Shown piece after piece: positions 54,929 through 64,000 of a DNA stretch of 64,000 bases. Where the stretch lies: contig UCAU01000036.1 of the NCBI GenBank assembly GCA_900470445.1, forward strand, positions 29,425 through 93,424. Reading direction: 5' to 3'. Every line of letters starts with the position of its first letter. The first letter of the stretch is position 1. The translations under genes were made by a program, and so were the position numbers. The stretch is from Hyphomicrobiales bacterium (GTDB lineage Bacteria > Pseudomonadota > Alphaproteobacteria > Rhizobiales > Devosiaceae). The notes under the pieces were generated by a model. The model was not told where the DNA came from. It was given only the letters and a program-made list of their open reading frames with translations, and did not search any database.

Positions 54929-55819
54929 TTGCACTTCTGGCCTTCCATGACCTGGCACACCGAGGGGATCAATGTGGTCGCGCCGGTCAAGTGGCGCTGT
55001 CTTGATGGGTTAATGGGCGCATTCTGGGAGGCCGACTGCCAGTCGGGCGCGCGCGGTTACTATTTGGCAGACGATCCGCGCATCATGATTTTCTTCAATG
55101 ATGTGTCCGACAGTGTCCGGATTTCCAACCAGAGTGGCGATTTTTCCCAGCAATACCGGCCGATGACACGGGCGATTTTTATTCCCGCCGGCGTTCCCAT
55201 GTGGACCAATATCGGGGCCACCCATCGGGTGACGCATCTCAATCTGCACATGCATAAGGATCGTTTGCTACGGTTCCTCGCGCCTTCGCTGGGCAGGTCT
55301 GCGGCGCTGGCGGCGTTGCGTAGCCCGGTGGAAATCGAAGATGTCGAAGCCATCGAGGCCCTGGCCAAGTTGCTGGTCGATGAAATCTCGCAGCCCTCGC
55401 GGCCTGCAATCTATGCGGAAAGCCTGGCCAACAGCATCGTCGCCAGCCTGCTCGACATTCCGGCCGAGCGCAACGAGACGAGCGAGGGCCGCCTGACCCA
55501 GGGCCAGATGAACAAGTTGATGGTGCGTCTTAATACACGCGGCAATGGCCGGTTGAGCGTGGCCGAGATGGCGGGCGCGGTCGGCCTGTCCGAAAGCTGG
55601 TTCAGCACGGTATTCAAGCAGACGACGGGAAAGACCCCGCTGCAATGGCAATTGGAAAAGCGCATCGAGCTTGCCAAGAAGCTGCTGATGGAAAGCGATC
55701 TGAGCGTGGCCAATATCGCAGCTCAACTCGACTTTTCCGATCAGGCGCACCTGACCAAGGTGTTCCGCCATGTTGCGGGGGAAACCCCGGCAGCCTGGCG
55801 TCGCCTTCAAACACGTTAG
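54929..55819 (+). CDS. AraC-family regulator, siderophore-uptake type
   Basis: About 290-296 residues, starting at TTG 54929 (AGGATCAA upstream) or ATG 54947. The C-terminal domain has both helix-turn-helix units: SVAEMAGAVGLSESWFSTVF and SVANIAAQLDFSDQAHLTKV, ending VAGETPAAWRR. The N-terminal half (GYYLADDPRIMIFFND, FIPAGVPMWTNI) resembles AraC regulators that respond to siderophores, such as PchR-type proteins. It converges on the TonB-dependent receptor gene, which supports a role in iron uptake control. Confidence 0.83.
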   Translation: MHFWPSMTWHTEGINVVAPVKWRCLDGLMGAFWEADCQSGARGYYLADDPRIMIFFNDVSDSVRISNQSGDFSQQYRPMTRAIFIPAGVPMWTNIGATHRVTHLNLHMHKDRLLRFLAPSLGRSAALAALRSPVEIEDVEAIEALAKLLVDEISQPSRPAIYAESLANSIVASLLDIPAERNETSEGRLTQGQMNKLMVRLNTRGNGRLSVAEMAGAVGLSESWFSTVFKQTTGKTPLQWQLEKRIELAKKLLMESDLSVANIAAQLDFSDQAHLTKVFRHVAGETPAAWRRLQTR

Positions 55820-55829
55820 GCCGAATATT

Positions 55830-55859
55830 GTCCCACCCGCGGTGAATCGCGGGTGGGAC
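55830..55859. terminator. Bidirectional terminator-like hairpin (12-bp perfect stem)
   Basis: GTCCCACCCGCG (55830-55841) and CGCGGGTGGGAC (55848-55859) with a 6-nt loop lie between the convergent AraC and TonB-receptor genes. Confidence 0.75.
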
Positions 55860-55865
55860 GAGCAC

Positions 55866-57974
55866 TCACCAGGTCTGGCGCAAGGTCGCGGTCACGGTGC
55901 GGCCGGGATTGTAGAAATCGGCGCCGAATCCGCCATAGGCCACGTGCTTTTCGTCAAAGATATTGCTGACATTGAGCTGCAGCGTGGTGTTGTCCTGCAC
56001 CTTGTAGTTGAAGGCGGCGTCGAACACGATGCTGCTGCCGGCCGATTGCGTATTGGCGTCGTTGAAGAAATACGGGCCGGAATAGCGTGCGCCGAGCCCG
56101 AAGGTCATGTCGCCGATCACGCCGTTGCTGGGCAGGGTATAATCCACCCACAGCGAAGCGATGTGGTTGGGCACGAAGGACAATTCGTTGCCCTCATTGC
56201 CGCCGGTACCATTCTCGACAATGTCGGATAGCATGTAGGAATAGGCGACGGTCAGGCTGAGGTTTTCCATCACCTCCGCCTTGGCTTCCAGATCAATGCC
56301 GCGCACCCGCACCTCGCCAATGGTTTCCTGCATCAGCGTGGCAGGATTGGTGCGTGTCATATTGTTCTTGGTCAGGTCGTAGACCGCGGCACTGAACAGG
56401 GCAAGGAACGCATCGGGCTGGTATTTGATACCGGCTTCCCACTGCTCACCGCGCTCGGGCTCGACCGACAGCGACGCGGGAACGGCGGATTCAGCATAGC
56501 TCACATAAGCGGCAAGCTCGTCGGTGAGCTTATAGGTCAGTGCACCGCGCTTGGTGAATTCGCTGAATTCGGCCGCGGTCAACGCGCCAGTCAGATTGTT
56601 GGTCTGGTCGACATCCATCCAGTCATTGCGCAACCCGATGGTTGCGGTCAGGCGGTCAAAGGTCAGGTCCTGCTGCACATAAGCGGCATTGGTCTTTTGA
56701 TCATTGGTTGTGCTGCCGATCAGTGGCACCGATCCTGGTGCGCCGGTATAGACCGGGTTCAGCCAATCGATGCCGGGCGCCGGGCCCCAATAGGTCTTGT
56801 TGGTGGCGTAGCTGGAATTGTGCTCGAGGCCGACCAGGGTGGTGCTGTCCACCATGCCCCAACTGGCCTCATATTGAACGCGCCCGTCGATGACGAAGTT
56901 TTCGCGGGTGGATTCGTTGCCGAAGAAGGCGCGGCTGGCCAGGGTCGAGCCATCGGTGGGCGTGGCCGAAATATAGGCATAGCCGAAATCGCTGGCAGTA
57001 TTGCTGTAGCGCGCATTGGAGCTGAAGCTCAGCCCATAGCCGACATCATGGCTGAGCATCACGCTGAGCGTATCCCGGTCGACGCCCCGGAAATTGTAGT
57101 TCGGCTCGCCGAAAAAGACGTCGCGGTCAAAATCACTGCCCACCGGATGGCCGCCGCTGCCGGGCACGCCTTCCTTGCTCAAATGATCGTAGACCACGGT
57201 GAGGGTGGTCGCGTCGGTCGGGCGCCAGGTCAGGCCGCCCATGACAAATTGCGTCTCGTCGCGCGAATAATCGTATTCGCCGTTCCCCACCCGCACCTTG
57301 CCGGTAAGGCGATAGGACAGCGTCTCGTCCACCATGATGTTGTCGCCGAAATCGGCCCCGATCTCGGCCGCGCCGAATGCCCCGCCGGAAATATAAGCCT
57401 CCCCGAACTTTTCATTCTTGGGCGTCTTGGTGACGTAATTGACCGCGCCGCCGGGGTCGGAAACGCCGAACGTCGTTGAATTGGCGCCCTTGAGCACTTC
57501 GATGCGCTCGAAGGCATAGGGTTCTTCGCGAACACCGCCGAAGGGGGCGCCAATCACCAGCCCATCGCGATAAGTGTAGGCATCGAACCCGCGGATTTTG
57601 AAGAAATCGAAGCGGTCGTCTGAGCCATAGAAATCGGTGCTGACGCCGGCGGTATATTGCAACACTTCTTCGGTCGTCTGGGCGTCACGCTGCTGGACTT
57701 CCTTAGCGGTAATCACCGAAACCGAGGCGGGCGTGTCCAGCAGCGGCGCTGCGATCTTGCCACCGCTGGTCGTGGTCGTCGCCACGATCGAATTGCGATC
57801 ATCGTCGGTACCCACGCCACTCACATTGACCACCAGGGTCGGCAGCACCGTCACCGTGGCCAGATCGTCGGCCTCCTGGGCGAACGCAATGGTGGGCGCC
57901 ATGCTCACAAGCGCCGTGCATCCCAAAAGCATCGCGTTTCGATAGCGGGCTCGGCTGGCATCCCTGATGGTCAT
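55866..57974 (-). CDS. TonB-dependent siderophore receptor
   Basis: A 702-residue outer-membrane receptor. A signal peptide (LVSMAPTIAFAQE) is followed by a TonB-box-like TVTVLPTLVV. The plug domain is about residues 60-175 (SVSVITAKEVQQRDAQTTEE, FKIRGFDAYTYRDGL, YAFERIEVLKGANSTTFG, SDPGGAVNYVTK). The 22-strand barrel contains YVSYAESAVPASLSVEPERG and GEQWEAGIKYQPDAFLALF, and the protein ends in the aromatic LRQTW. All are standard for FhuA/FpvA-type siderophore receptors. The ATG at 57974 fits the ribosome site better than the TTG at 57980. It diverges from the binding-protein/permease operon that would carry the ferric siderophore across the inner membrane. Confidence 0.93.
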   Translation of the reverse strand: MTIRDASRARYRNAMLLGCTALVSMAPTIAFAQEADDLATVTVLPTLVVNVSGVGTDDDRNSIVATTTTSGGKIAAPLLDTPASVSVITAKEVQQRDAQTTEEVLQYTAGVSTDFYGSDDRFDFFKIRGFDAYTYRDGLVIGAPFGGVREEPYAFERIEVLKGANSTTFGVSDPGGAVNYVTKTPKNEKFGEAYISGGAFGAAEIGADFGDNIMVDETLSYRLTGKVRVGNGEYDYSRDETQFVMGGLTWRPTDATTLTVVYDHLSKEGVPGSGGHPVGSDFDRDVFFGEPNYNFRGVDRDTLSVMLSHDVGYGLSFSSNARYSNTASDFGYAYISATPTDGSTLASRAFFGNESTRENFVIDGRVQYEASWGMVDSTTLVGLEHNSSYATNKTYWGPAPGIDWLNPVYTGAPGSVPLIGSTTNDQKTNAAYVQQDLTFDRLTATIGLRNDWMDVDQTNNLTGALTAAEFSEFTKRGALTYKLTDELAAYVSYAESAVPASLSVEPERGEQWEAGIKYQPDAFLALFSAAVYDLTKNNMTRTNPATLMQETIGEVRVRGIDLEAKAEVMENLSLTVAYSYMLSDIVENGTGGNEGNELSFVPNHIASLWVDYTLPSNGVIGDMTFGLGARYSGPYFFNDANTQSAGSSIVFDAAFNYKVQDNTTLQLNVSNIFDEKHVAYGGFGADFYNPGRTVTATLRQTW

Positions 57975-58212
57975 CTTCAATTCCAGAATTTGGTGTGGCT
58001 ACAGCAGCGACCGCGTCGCCACCCTGTTCGGCGCGGTGGGCCGGCCTGTGCTAGTAACCTGAGCGTATTTGTCTGGTATTGTAAAATCCGGCGGTTTTGT
58101 ACGAAACCATGGGAGATTTGCGTTTGTTCATCGGGCTGTAAGCATTGCGGTTGACGGCGCCGATCTAAACCTGAAAGTGAAGCTCCACTTTGATATCAGG
58201 AGACCTTGCCTC

Positions 58213-59211
58213 ATGCTGCGGCTGTTTGGCTTTTCCGCACCATTGGTTGCGGCATGCCTGTCGATCCTCACCCTCGCTTCCGTCTCGGCACAGGACGGTC
58301 GGGCTTTTCCGATCACCATCGAGCATGCCTTGGGCACGACGATCATCACTGAAAAGCCGGAGCGGGTGGCGACGGTGGCCTGGGCCAATCACGAAGTACC
58401 CCTGGCTTTGGGCATCGTGCCGGTCGGCTTCGCCCGCGCCAATTTCGGTGACGACGATGGTGATGGACTTCTGCCCTGGGTCGCCGAAAAGCTGGCCGAA
58501 CTCGGCGCCGACACACCCGTGCTGTTCGACGAAGGCGATGGCATTGATTTCGAGGCCGTCGCTGCCACCGAGCCGGACGTGATCCTGGCCGCTTATTCGG
58601 GGCTCAGCCAGGCCGATTACGACACGCTGAGCCAGATCGCGCCGGTCATTGCCTTTCCCGATGCGCCGTGGTCCACCGATTGGCGCGGCATGATCCGCCT
58701 CAATAGTGCGGGGCTGGGCCTGTCCGCTGAAGGCGAAGCGCTGATCGCAAGCATCGAGGCCGAAATCGCCACTGCGGTCGCCGGACATCCCGAACTCAAG
58801 GATAAGGCGGCGCTGTTCGCCACCCATCTCAATGCGTCGGATCTCAGCGCCATCAATTTCTACACCACCAATGACACACGCGTGAAATTCTTCGCCGATC
58901 TGGGCATGGCCTCGCCGCAAAGCGTCGTCGAGGCTACCGCGCCGGGCAAGTATTCGGGGTCGGTCAGCGCGGAACGGATCGACACTTTCGACGATGTCGA
59001 CATCATTGTGACCTATGGCGACCAGCAACTGCTGGATGCACTCAAGGCCAATCCGCTACTGGCCAGAATGCCGGCAGTGGCGAATGGCGCTCTGGTCATT
59101 CTGGGCGGCAATCCTGTGGGCACGGCAGCCAATCCGACACCGCTGTCGATCTCGTGGGTGCTCGACGACTATCTGACCCTGCTTGCCGAGGCGGCCAAGA
59201 AATCCCAATGA
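58213..59211 (+). CDS. Ferric-siderophore ABC transporter substrate-binding protein
   Basis: A 332-residue periplasmic protein of the FhuD/FepB class with a signal peptide (LVAACLSILTLASVSAQ). The N-terminal strand HALGTTIITEKPERVATVAW and the YSGLSQADYDTLSQIAPVIA loop are standard. INFYTTNDTRVKFFADLGMA and VDIIVTYGDQ lie in the second lobe. The ATG at 58213 gives a clean signal peptide. Its stop overlaps the first permease start. Confidence 0.9.
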   Translation: MLRLFGFSAPLVAACLSILTLASVSAQDGRAFPITIEHALGTTIITEKPERVATVAWANHEVPLALGIVPVGFARANFGDDDGDGLLPWVAEKLAELGADTPVLFDEGDGIDFEAVAATEPDVILAAYSGLSQADYDTLSQIAPVIAFPDAPWSTDWRGMIRLNSAGLGLSAEGEALIASIEAEIATAVAGHPELKDKAALFATHLNASDLSAINFYTTNDTRVKFFADLGMASPQSVVEATAPGKYSGSVSAERIDTFDDVDIIVTYGDQQLLDALKANPLLARMPAVANGALVILGGNPVGTAANPTPLSISWVLDDYLTLLAEAAKKSQ

Positions 59212-60251
59212 CGGCACCCAGCCTGTATCCTACTGTCCGGCGATCCATCGCCGGGCGGTCCAATGGCTTGCGCAGCCTTTGGCTCATGGCTCTGGTGGTG
59301 CTCCTCTGCGGCCTTGGCGCTCTGTCGGTCACCATCGGTTCGCGTGACGTCGCCTGGGCCGACATTGCCGCGGCGCTGGCTGGCGGGCAGGACACGATCG
59401 GCCAAGCGGCGGTCGCGCTGCGCATTCCACGAACACTGCTGGCCGTGCTGGCCGGATCGGCACTCGGGCTTGCGGGTGCCGTCATGCAGGGCGTGACGCG
59501 CAATCCACTCGCCGATCCGGGCATATTGGGGGTCAATACCGGCGCTTCGCTTGCCGTCGTCATTGGCGTGGCCTGGTTCAATATCGGCTCAGCCGATGCC
59601 TATATATGGACCGCGATTGCCGGTGCCGGGCTGACGGCAGCCTTTGTCTACACCATCGGCTCAATAGGACGCGGCGGCGCTACGCCGCTCAAGCTGGCGC
59701 TGGCCGGCGTCGCTACCTCGATTGCCTTTTCGTCACTGGTCACCGCCGTCGTGCTGCCGCGCAACGACATCGCTGGAGGCATCCGGTCCTGGCAGATCGG
59801 CGGGGTAGGCGGGGCCACCTTCGAGCGCATCCTCCCGGTCATGCCGTTCCTGGCGGTGGGCCTCGCCATCGGCCTGCTTTCGGCCCGCCGCCTGAACTCG
59901 CTGGCCCTGGGCGATGACCTGGCGGCCGGGCTGGGCGAGCGGGTAGCCCTGGCCCGCGCCGTGGCTGCGCTTGGCGCGATTCTGCTCTGCGGGGCTACGA
60001 CGGCGGTGTGCGGTCCCATCGGCTTTCTGGGCCTCGTCGTGCCGCATCTGTGCAGGCTGCTGGTCGGGCCGGATTATCGCTGGCTATTGCCGTTTTCCAC
60101 CTTGGGCGGCGCCTGCCTGCTGCTGGCTGCAGATATCGCCGGGCGCATCATCGCCCGGCCCGCCGAGCTTGATGTCGGCATTGTCACTGCCTTTATCGGC
60201 GCGCCCTTCTTCGTCTGGGTGGTGATGCAGCAGCGGATCCGCGAACTGTGA
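59208..60251 (+). CDS. Iron-siderophore ABC permease, FecCD family
   Basis: A 347-residue inner-membrane permease with about ten helices. The FecCD signature RIPRTLLAVLAGSALGLAGA is followed by MQGVTRNPLADPGILGVNTG, and AVCGPIGFLGLVVPHLCRLL is near the end. Four-base overlaps join it to the binding-protein gene and the second permease gene. Confidence 0.93.
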   Translation: MTAPSLYPTVRRSIAGRSNGLRSLWLMALVVLLCGLGALSVTIGSRDVAWADIAAALAGGQDTIGQAAVALRIPRTLLAVLAGSALGLAGAVMQGVTRNPLADPGILGVNTGASLAVVIGVAWFNIGSADAYIWTAIAGAGLTAAFVYTIGSIGRGGATPLKLALAGVATSIAFSSLVTAVVLPRNDIAGGIRSWQIGGVGGATFERILPVMPFLAVGLAIGLLSARRLNSLALGDDLAAGLGERVALARAVAALGAILLCGATTAVCGPIGFLGLVVPHLCRLLVGPDYRWLLPFSTLGGACLLLAADIAGRIIARPAELDVGIVTAFIGAPFFVWVVMQQRIREL

Positions 60252-61270
60252 CAGCGCCGTTGACCGCCACGCGCGCCCGCCAGATGCGCTACCATCGGCT
60301 GGTGACCACAATTCTGCTGGCTCTAGTGGCATTGTTGTTCGCGCTGACCCTCTCGCTGGGCCAATCCTTCACCCCGCCTAGCGACGTCATTCGCGTGCTG
60401 CTGGGCGAGCAGGTGGGCGGCGCCAGCTTCACTGTGGGACAACTGCGCTTGCCGCGAGCTGTGCTTGCGGTCCTTGCCGGGCTCAGTTTTGGTTTGGGCG
60501 GCGTCGCTTTCCAGATCATGCTGCGCAATCCGCTGGCCAGTCCCGACATCATCGGCATCAGCTCCGGCGCCAGCGCCGCCGCCGTCTTCGCCATTGTCGT
60601 GTTGTCGCTGAGCGGGCCAATGGTGTCGCTGTTCGCGGTCATCGCCGGCCTGGCCATCGCGCTGCTGGTCTATGCGCTGGCCTTTCGCAAAGGCGCGGGC
60701 GGAACAAGGCTGATCCTGATCGGTATCGGCATTTCGGCCATGCTGGAGAGCATGATCGCCTATATCCTGTCCCAGGCGCCGGACTGGAACCTGCAGGAGG
60801 CGCAGCGCTGGCTGACTGGGAGCCTCAACGGCGCCCAACTCGGCCAGGCGCTGCCACTTCTTGCTGCGCTGATAGTGTTCGGCGGCTTGCTGCTCAGCCG
60901 TACCCGTGAACTCGAACTGCTGCGGCTGGGTGATGACACGGCCGCCGCTTTGGGCGTTCGGGTTGGCCGCACGCGGGTCATTGTGATCATCGCCGCCGTC
61001 GGCATGATTGCAACGGCCACAGCGATAACCGGCCCGATCGCCTTCGTCGCCTTCCTCTCCGGCCCGATCGCCGCCCGCATCGTGGGGCCGCGCAGTTCTC
61101 TGCTGATCCCCGCCGCGCTGGTTGGCGCCACGCTGGTGCTGGCGGGCGATTATGCCGGCCAGTTCCTGCTGCCGATGCGTTACCCGGTCGGCGTGGTGAC
61201 CGGAGCCTTGGGCGCGCCCTATCTCATTTATCTGATCGTGCGCGCCAACCGGGCAGGGAGCGGAGCCTGA
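60248..61270 (+). CDS. Iron-siderophore ABC permease, FecCD family
   Basis: A 340-residue FecCD permease, start GTG 60248 overlapping the previous stop. It has RLPRAVLAVLAGLSFGLGGV, FQIMLRNPLASPDIIGISSG and ITGPIAFVAFLSGPIAARIV. With the preceding gene it forms the usual heterodimer. No ATP-binding gene follows; the next gene is on the other strand after 6 bp. Confidence 0.93.
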   Translation: MTAPLTATRARQMRYHRLVTTILLALVALLFALTLSLGQSFTPPSDVIRVLLGEQVGGASFTVGQLRLPRAVLAVLAGLSFGLGGVAFQIMLRNPLASPDIIGISSGASAAAVFAIVVLSLSGPMVSLFAVIAGLAIALLVYALAFRKGAGGTRLILIGIGISAMLESMIAYILSQAPDWNLQEAQRWLTGSLNGAQLGQALPLLAALIVFGGLLLSRTRELELLRLGDDTAAALGVRVGRTRVIVIIAAVGMIATATAITGPIAFVAFLSGPIAARIVGPRSSLLIPAALVGATLVLAGDYAGQFLLPMRYPVGVVTGALGAPYLIYLIVRANRAGSGA

Positions 61271-61276
61271 GCTTAC

Positions 61277-62693
<1,417 letters not shown>

Positions 62694-62745
62694 CAGAGTT
62701 CCTCGTGTTGGCTACAAAGATAGGGCCGCTTCACGTCCTGATTAG

Positions 62746-62782
62746 TAGGATTATTTTTGTTGATCCTATGAATGGCATTCAT
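62746..62782. promoter_or_regulatory. Paired palindromes, candidate operator of the cupin/reductase operon
   Basis: TAGGAT (62746-62751) with ATCCTA (62763-62768), and overlapping it ATGAAT-GGC-ATTCAT (62768-62782). Both are perfect. They lie 53-89 bp upstream of the cupin start in the 268-bp divergent gap to the TRAP gene, which otherwise shows nothing recognisable. Confidence 0.4.
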
Positions 62783-62961
62783 GGACCGGCTTGGCTCTCA
62801 CAATTCATCATACAAGTCGAGGGACTTTGTATGTTGACTTCGGCGGCGCATTCTTGACAGTTTCCTCCGCAGTCCCGAGCGCTTGGCGCTGGCCATCTAG
62901 GAGGGGCGCCGGCTTGTCGTGGAGGACGAGGTTGGCGCGGACATGCATGAGGGAGGATACC

Positions 62962-63942
62962 ATGTTTCAACTGCCTAAACTGGCGGCGACGGCGCTCGTC
63001 GCTGCAACCCTGATGGTCTCGACCGCCAGCGCCCAGACGGTGCTGCGCTCGTCCGATACCCATCCGGACGGCTATCCGACGGTCGAAGCGGTCAAGCATT
63101 TCGGCGAGTTGCTGAGCGAAAAGACCGGCGGCCGCTATTCGGTCGAAGTGTTTCACTCCGCCCAGCTCGGCGAAGAAAAGGACACGATCGAACAAACCCA
63201 GTTCGGTGTGATCGACCTCAACCGTATCTCGATCGGCGCCTTCGGCACCCAGGTGCCCGAAGCGACAGTGACGCAACTGCCCTATATCTTCCGCTCCGCC
63301 GATCATTTCCATGCCGTGCTGGATGGCCCGATCGGCGAAGAAATCCTGGCCGCGTTCGATGCCGTGGATGTGGTGGCGCTGGCCTTTTACGATGGCGGCG
63401 CCCGCTCGTTCTACAACAGCGAAAAGCCGATCAACACGCCGGCCGATATGGCGGGTATGAAGATGCGTGTCATGCAGTCCGACATTTTCGTTGATATGGT
63501 CGCGGCCTTTGGCGGCAATGCCACGCCCATGCCCTATGGCGAAGTCTATTCGGGCATCCAGACCGGCGTCATCGACGGGGCCGAGAACAATTACCCCAGC
63601 TATGACACTGCCGGTCACGCCGAAGTGGCCAAATATTACTCGCTCGACGAGCACCTGATGGTGCCCGAAGTGCTGGTCATCTCCAAGATCGTCTGGGATG
63701 GGCTGACACCGGAAGACCAGGCGCTGTTCCGCGAAGCCGCCAAGGAATCGGTCGCCAAGCAGCGCGAGTTGTGGGCCGCCAAGGAGGTGGAATCCAAGGC
63801 CAAGGTGGAGGCATTGGGTGCGGTGATCAACGAAGTCGACAAGGCGCCCTTCATCGAAGCGATGAAGCCGGTCTACGAAAAATACGTGACCGATCCCAAG
63901 CTGCAGGACCTGGTCGCCCGTATTCAGGCGACCGAAGGCTAG
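62962..63942 (+). CDS. TRAP transporter solute-binding protein, DctP family
   Basis: A 326-residue periplasmic protein with a signal peptide ([15 protein letters not shown]). DctP landmarks are [20 protein letters not shown], the [20 protein letters not shown] region with the carboxylate-binding arginine, and the [20 protein letters not shown] stretch. The ATG at 62962 follows GGGAGGATACC. DctP proteins with GVIDGAENN often bind sugar acids such as uronates, which would fit the uxuA locus, but the ligand is not shown. The membrane subunits DctQ and DctM should follow beyond the window. Confidence 0.92.
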   Translation: MFQLPKLAATALVAATLMVSTASAQTVLRSSDTHPDGYPTVEAVKHFGELLSEKTGGRYSVEVFHSAQLGEEKDTIEQTQFGVIDLNRISIGAFGTQVPEATVTQLPYIFRSADHFHAVLDGPIGEEILAAFDAVDVVALAFYDGGARSFYNSEKPINTPADMAGMKMRVMQSDIFVDMVAAFGGNATPMPYGEVYSGIQTGVIDGAENNYPSYDTAGHAEVAKYYSLDEHLMVPEVLVISKIVWDGLTPEDQALFREAAKESVAKQRELWAAKEVESKAKVEALGAVINEVDKAPFIEAMKPVYEKYVTDPKLQDLVARIQATEG

Positions 63943-63983
63943 CTGGCAAGCTTTGCACCAATCTTGGGCCGCCACGATGGGCT

Positions 63984-64000
63984 CCCTCCCCCTTGAGGGG
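63984..64000 (+). repeat. Partial C-rich/G-rich hairpin repeat at the window edge
   Basis: CCCTCCCCCTTGAGGGG, cut by the window end, has the same layout as the hairpin at 45588-45608. It follows the DctP gene by about 40 bp and probably forms a hairpin between binding-protein and membrane-subunit genes. Confidence 0.4.

Noticed and set aside
57975..58212. Fur/Irr/RirA iron box between the siderophore receptor and binding-protein genes
   Set aside because: Only a near match to TGA-N9-TCA at about 58060; not good enough to call.
62779..63975. 398-codon minus-strand frame opposite the DctP gene
   Set aside because: Shadow frame, low-complexity His/Gly/Asp composition; the DctP frame is unambiguous.

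Overview
The window is a high-GC chromosomal segment of an alphaproteobacterium, most likely a Hyphomicrobiales member of the Devosia/Rhizobium kind. That guess rests on the GC-rich codon use, the many ABC importers paired with GntR, LysR, IclR, DeoR and AraC regulators, the Omp25-like porin and the many four-base ATGA/GTGA gene overlaps. No rRNA, tRNA, CRISPR, phage or IS element was recognised. It reads as a nutrient-scavenging region of about 58 protein genes plus a few gene remnants.

Layout. 1-6000: the end of a LysR gene, then an MFS exporter, a cupin remnant, an SDR, a PQQ-type sugar dehydrogenase and a cyclophilin-fold protein, facing a Tat-exported dienelactone-hydrolase-like enzyme. 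6000-15100: a uronate locus with mannonate dehydratase (uxuA) and a sugar ABC importer on the minus strand, diverging from two Gfo/Idh/MocA dehydrogenases and a FadR-type GntR regulator. The shared promoter region holds three TGGT-N3-ACCA palindromes. 15100-18520: a LysR gene diverging from a DsbA-like protein, a frameshifted MBL-fold gene and a SnoaL-like gene, then a TfoX-like gene. 18690-25741: an RraA-like gene and an IclR regulator diverging from a complete peptide/nickel-type ABC importer.

25763-39672 is the most interesting block. On the minus strand are a DeoR regulator, a five-gene oligopeptide-type ABC importer and an apparently cytoplasmic DUF5060/apiosidase-like glycosidase. Divergent from them are a split transketolase (two genes), an FGGY kinase, a TIM-barrel sugar isomerase and a nucleoside-hydrolase-like protein. 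This set matches the isomerase-kinase-transketolase route described for D-apiose and is best read as an apioside or branched-pentose uptake and catabolism locus. The substrate is inferred, not shown.

39677-49057: an Ig-repeat autotransporter, an Omp25-like porin, an AraC regulator, an NMT1-type ABC importer, an arginase-fold protein with altered metal ligands and a spermidine-synthase-like protein. 49074-55819: a second cyclophilin-fold/SDR/LysR set resembling the first 5 kb, a fragment of an ABC ATPase beside a GntR regulator, a LysR gene diverging from a serine beta-lactamase-like hydrolase, and an AraC regulator. 55866-61270: a TonB-dependent siderophore receptor diverging from a binding protein and two FecCD permeases, with no ATPase beside them. 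61277-64000: aldo/keto reductase and cupin genes diverging from a TRAP (DctP) binding protein whose partners lie outside the window.
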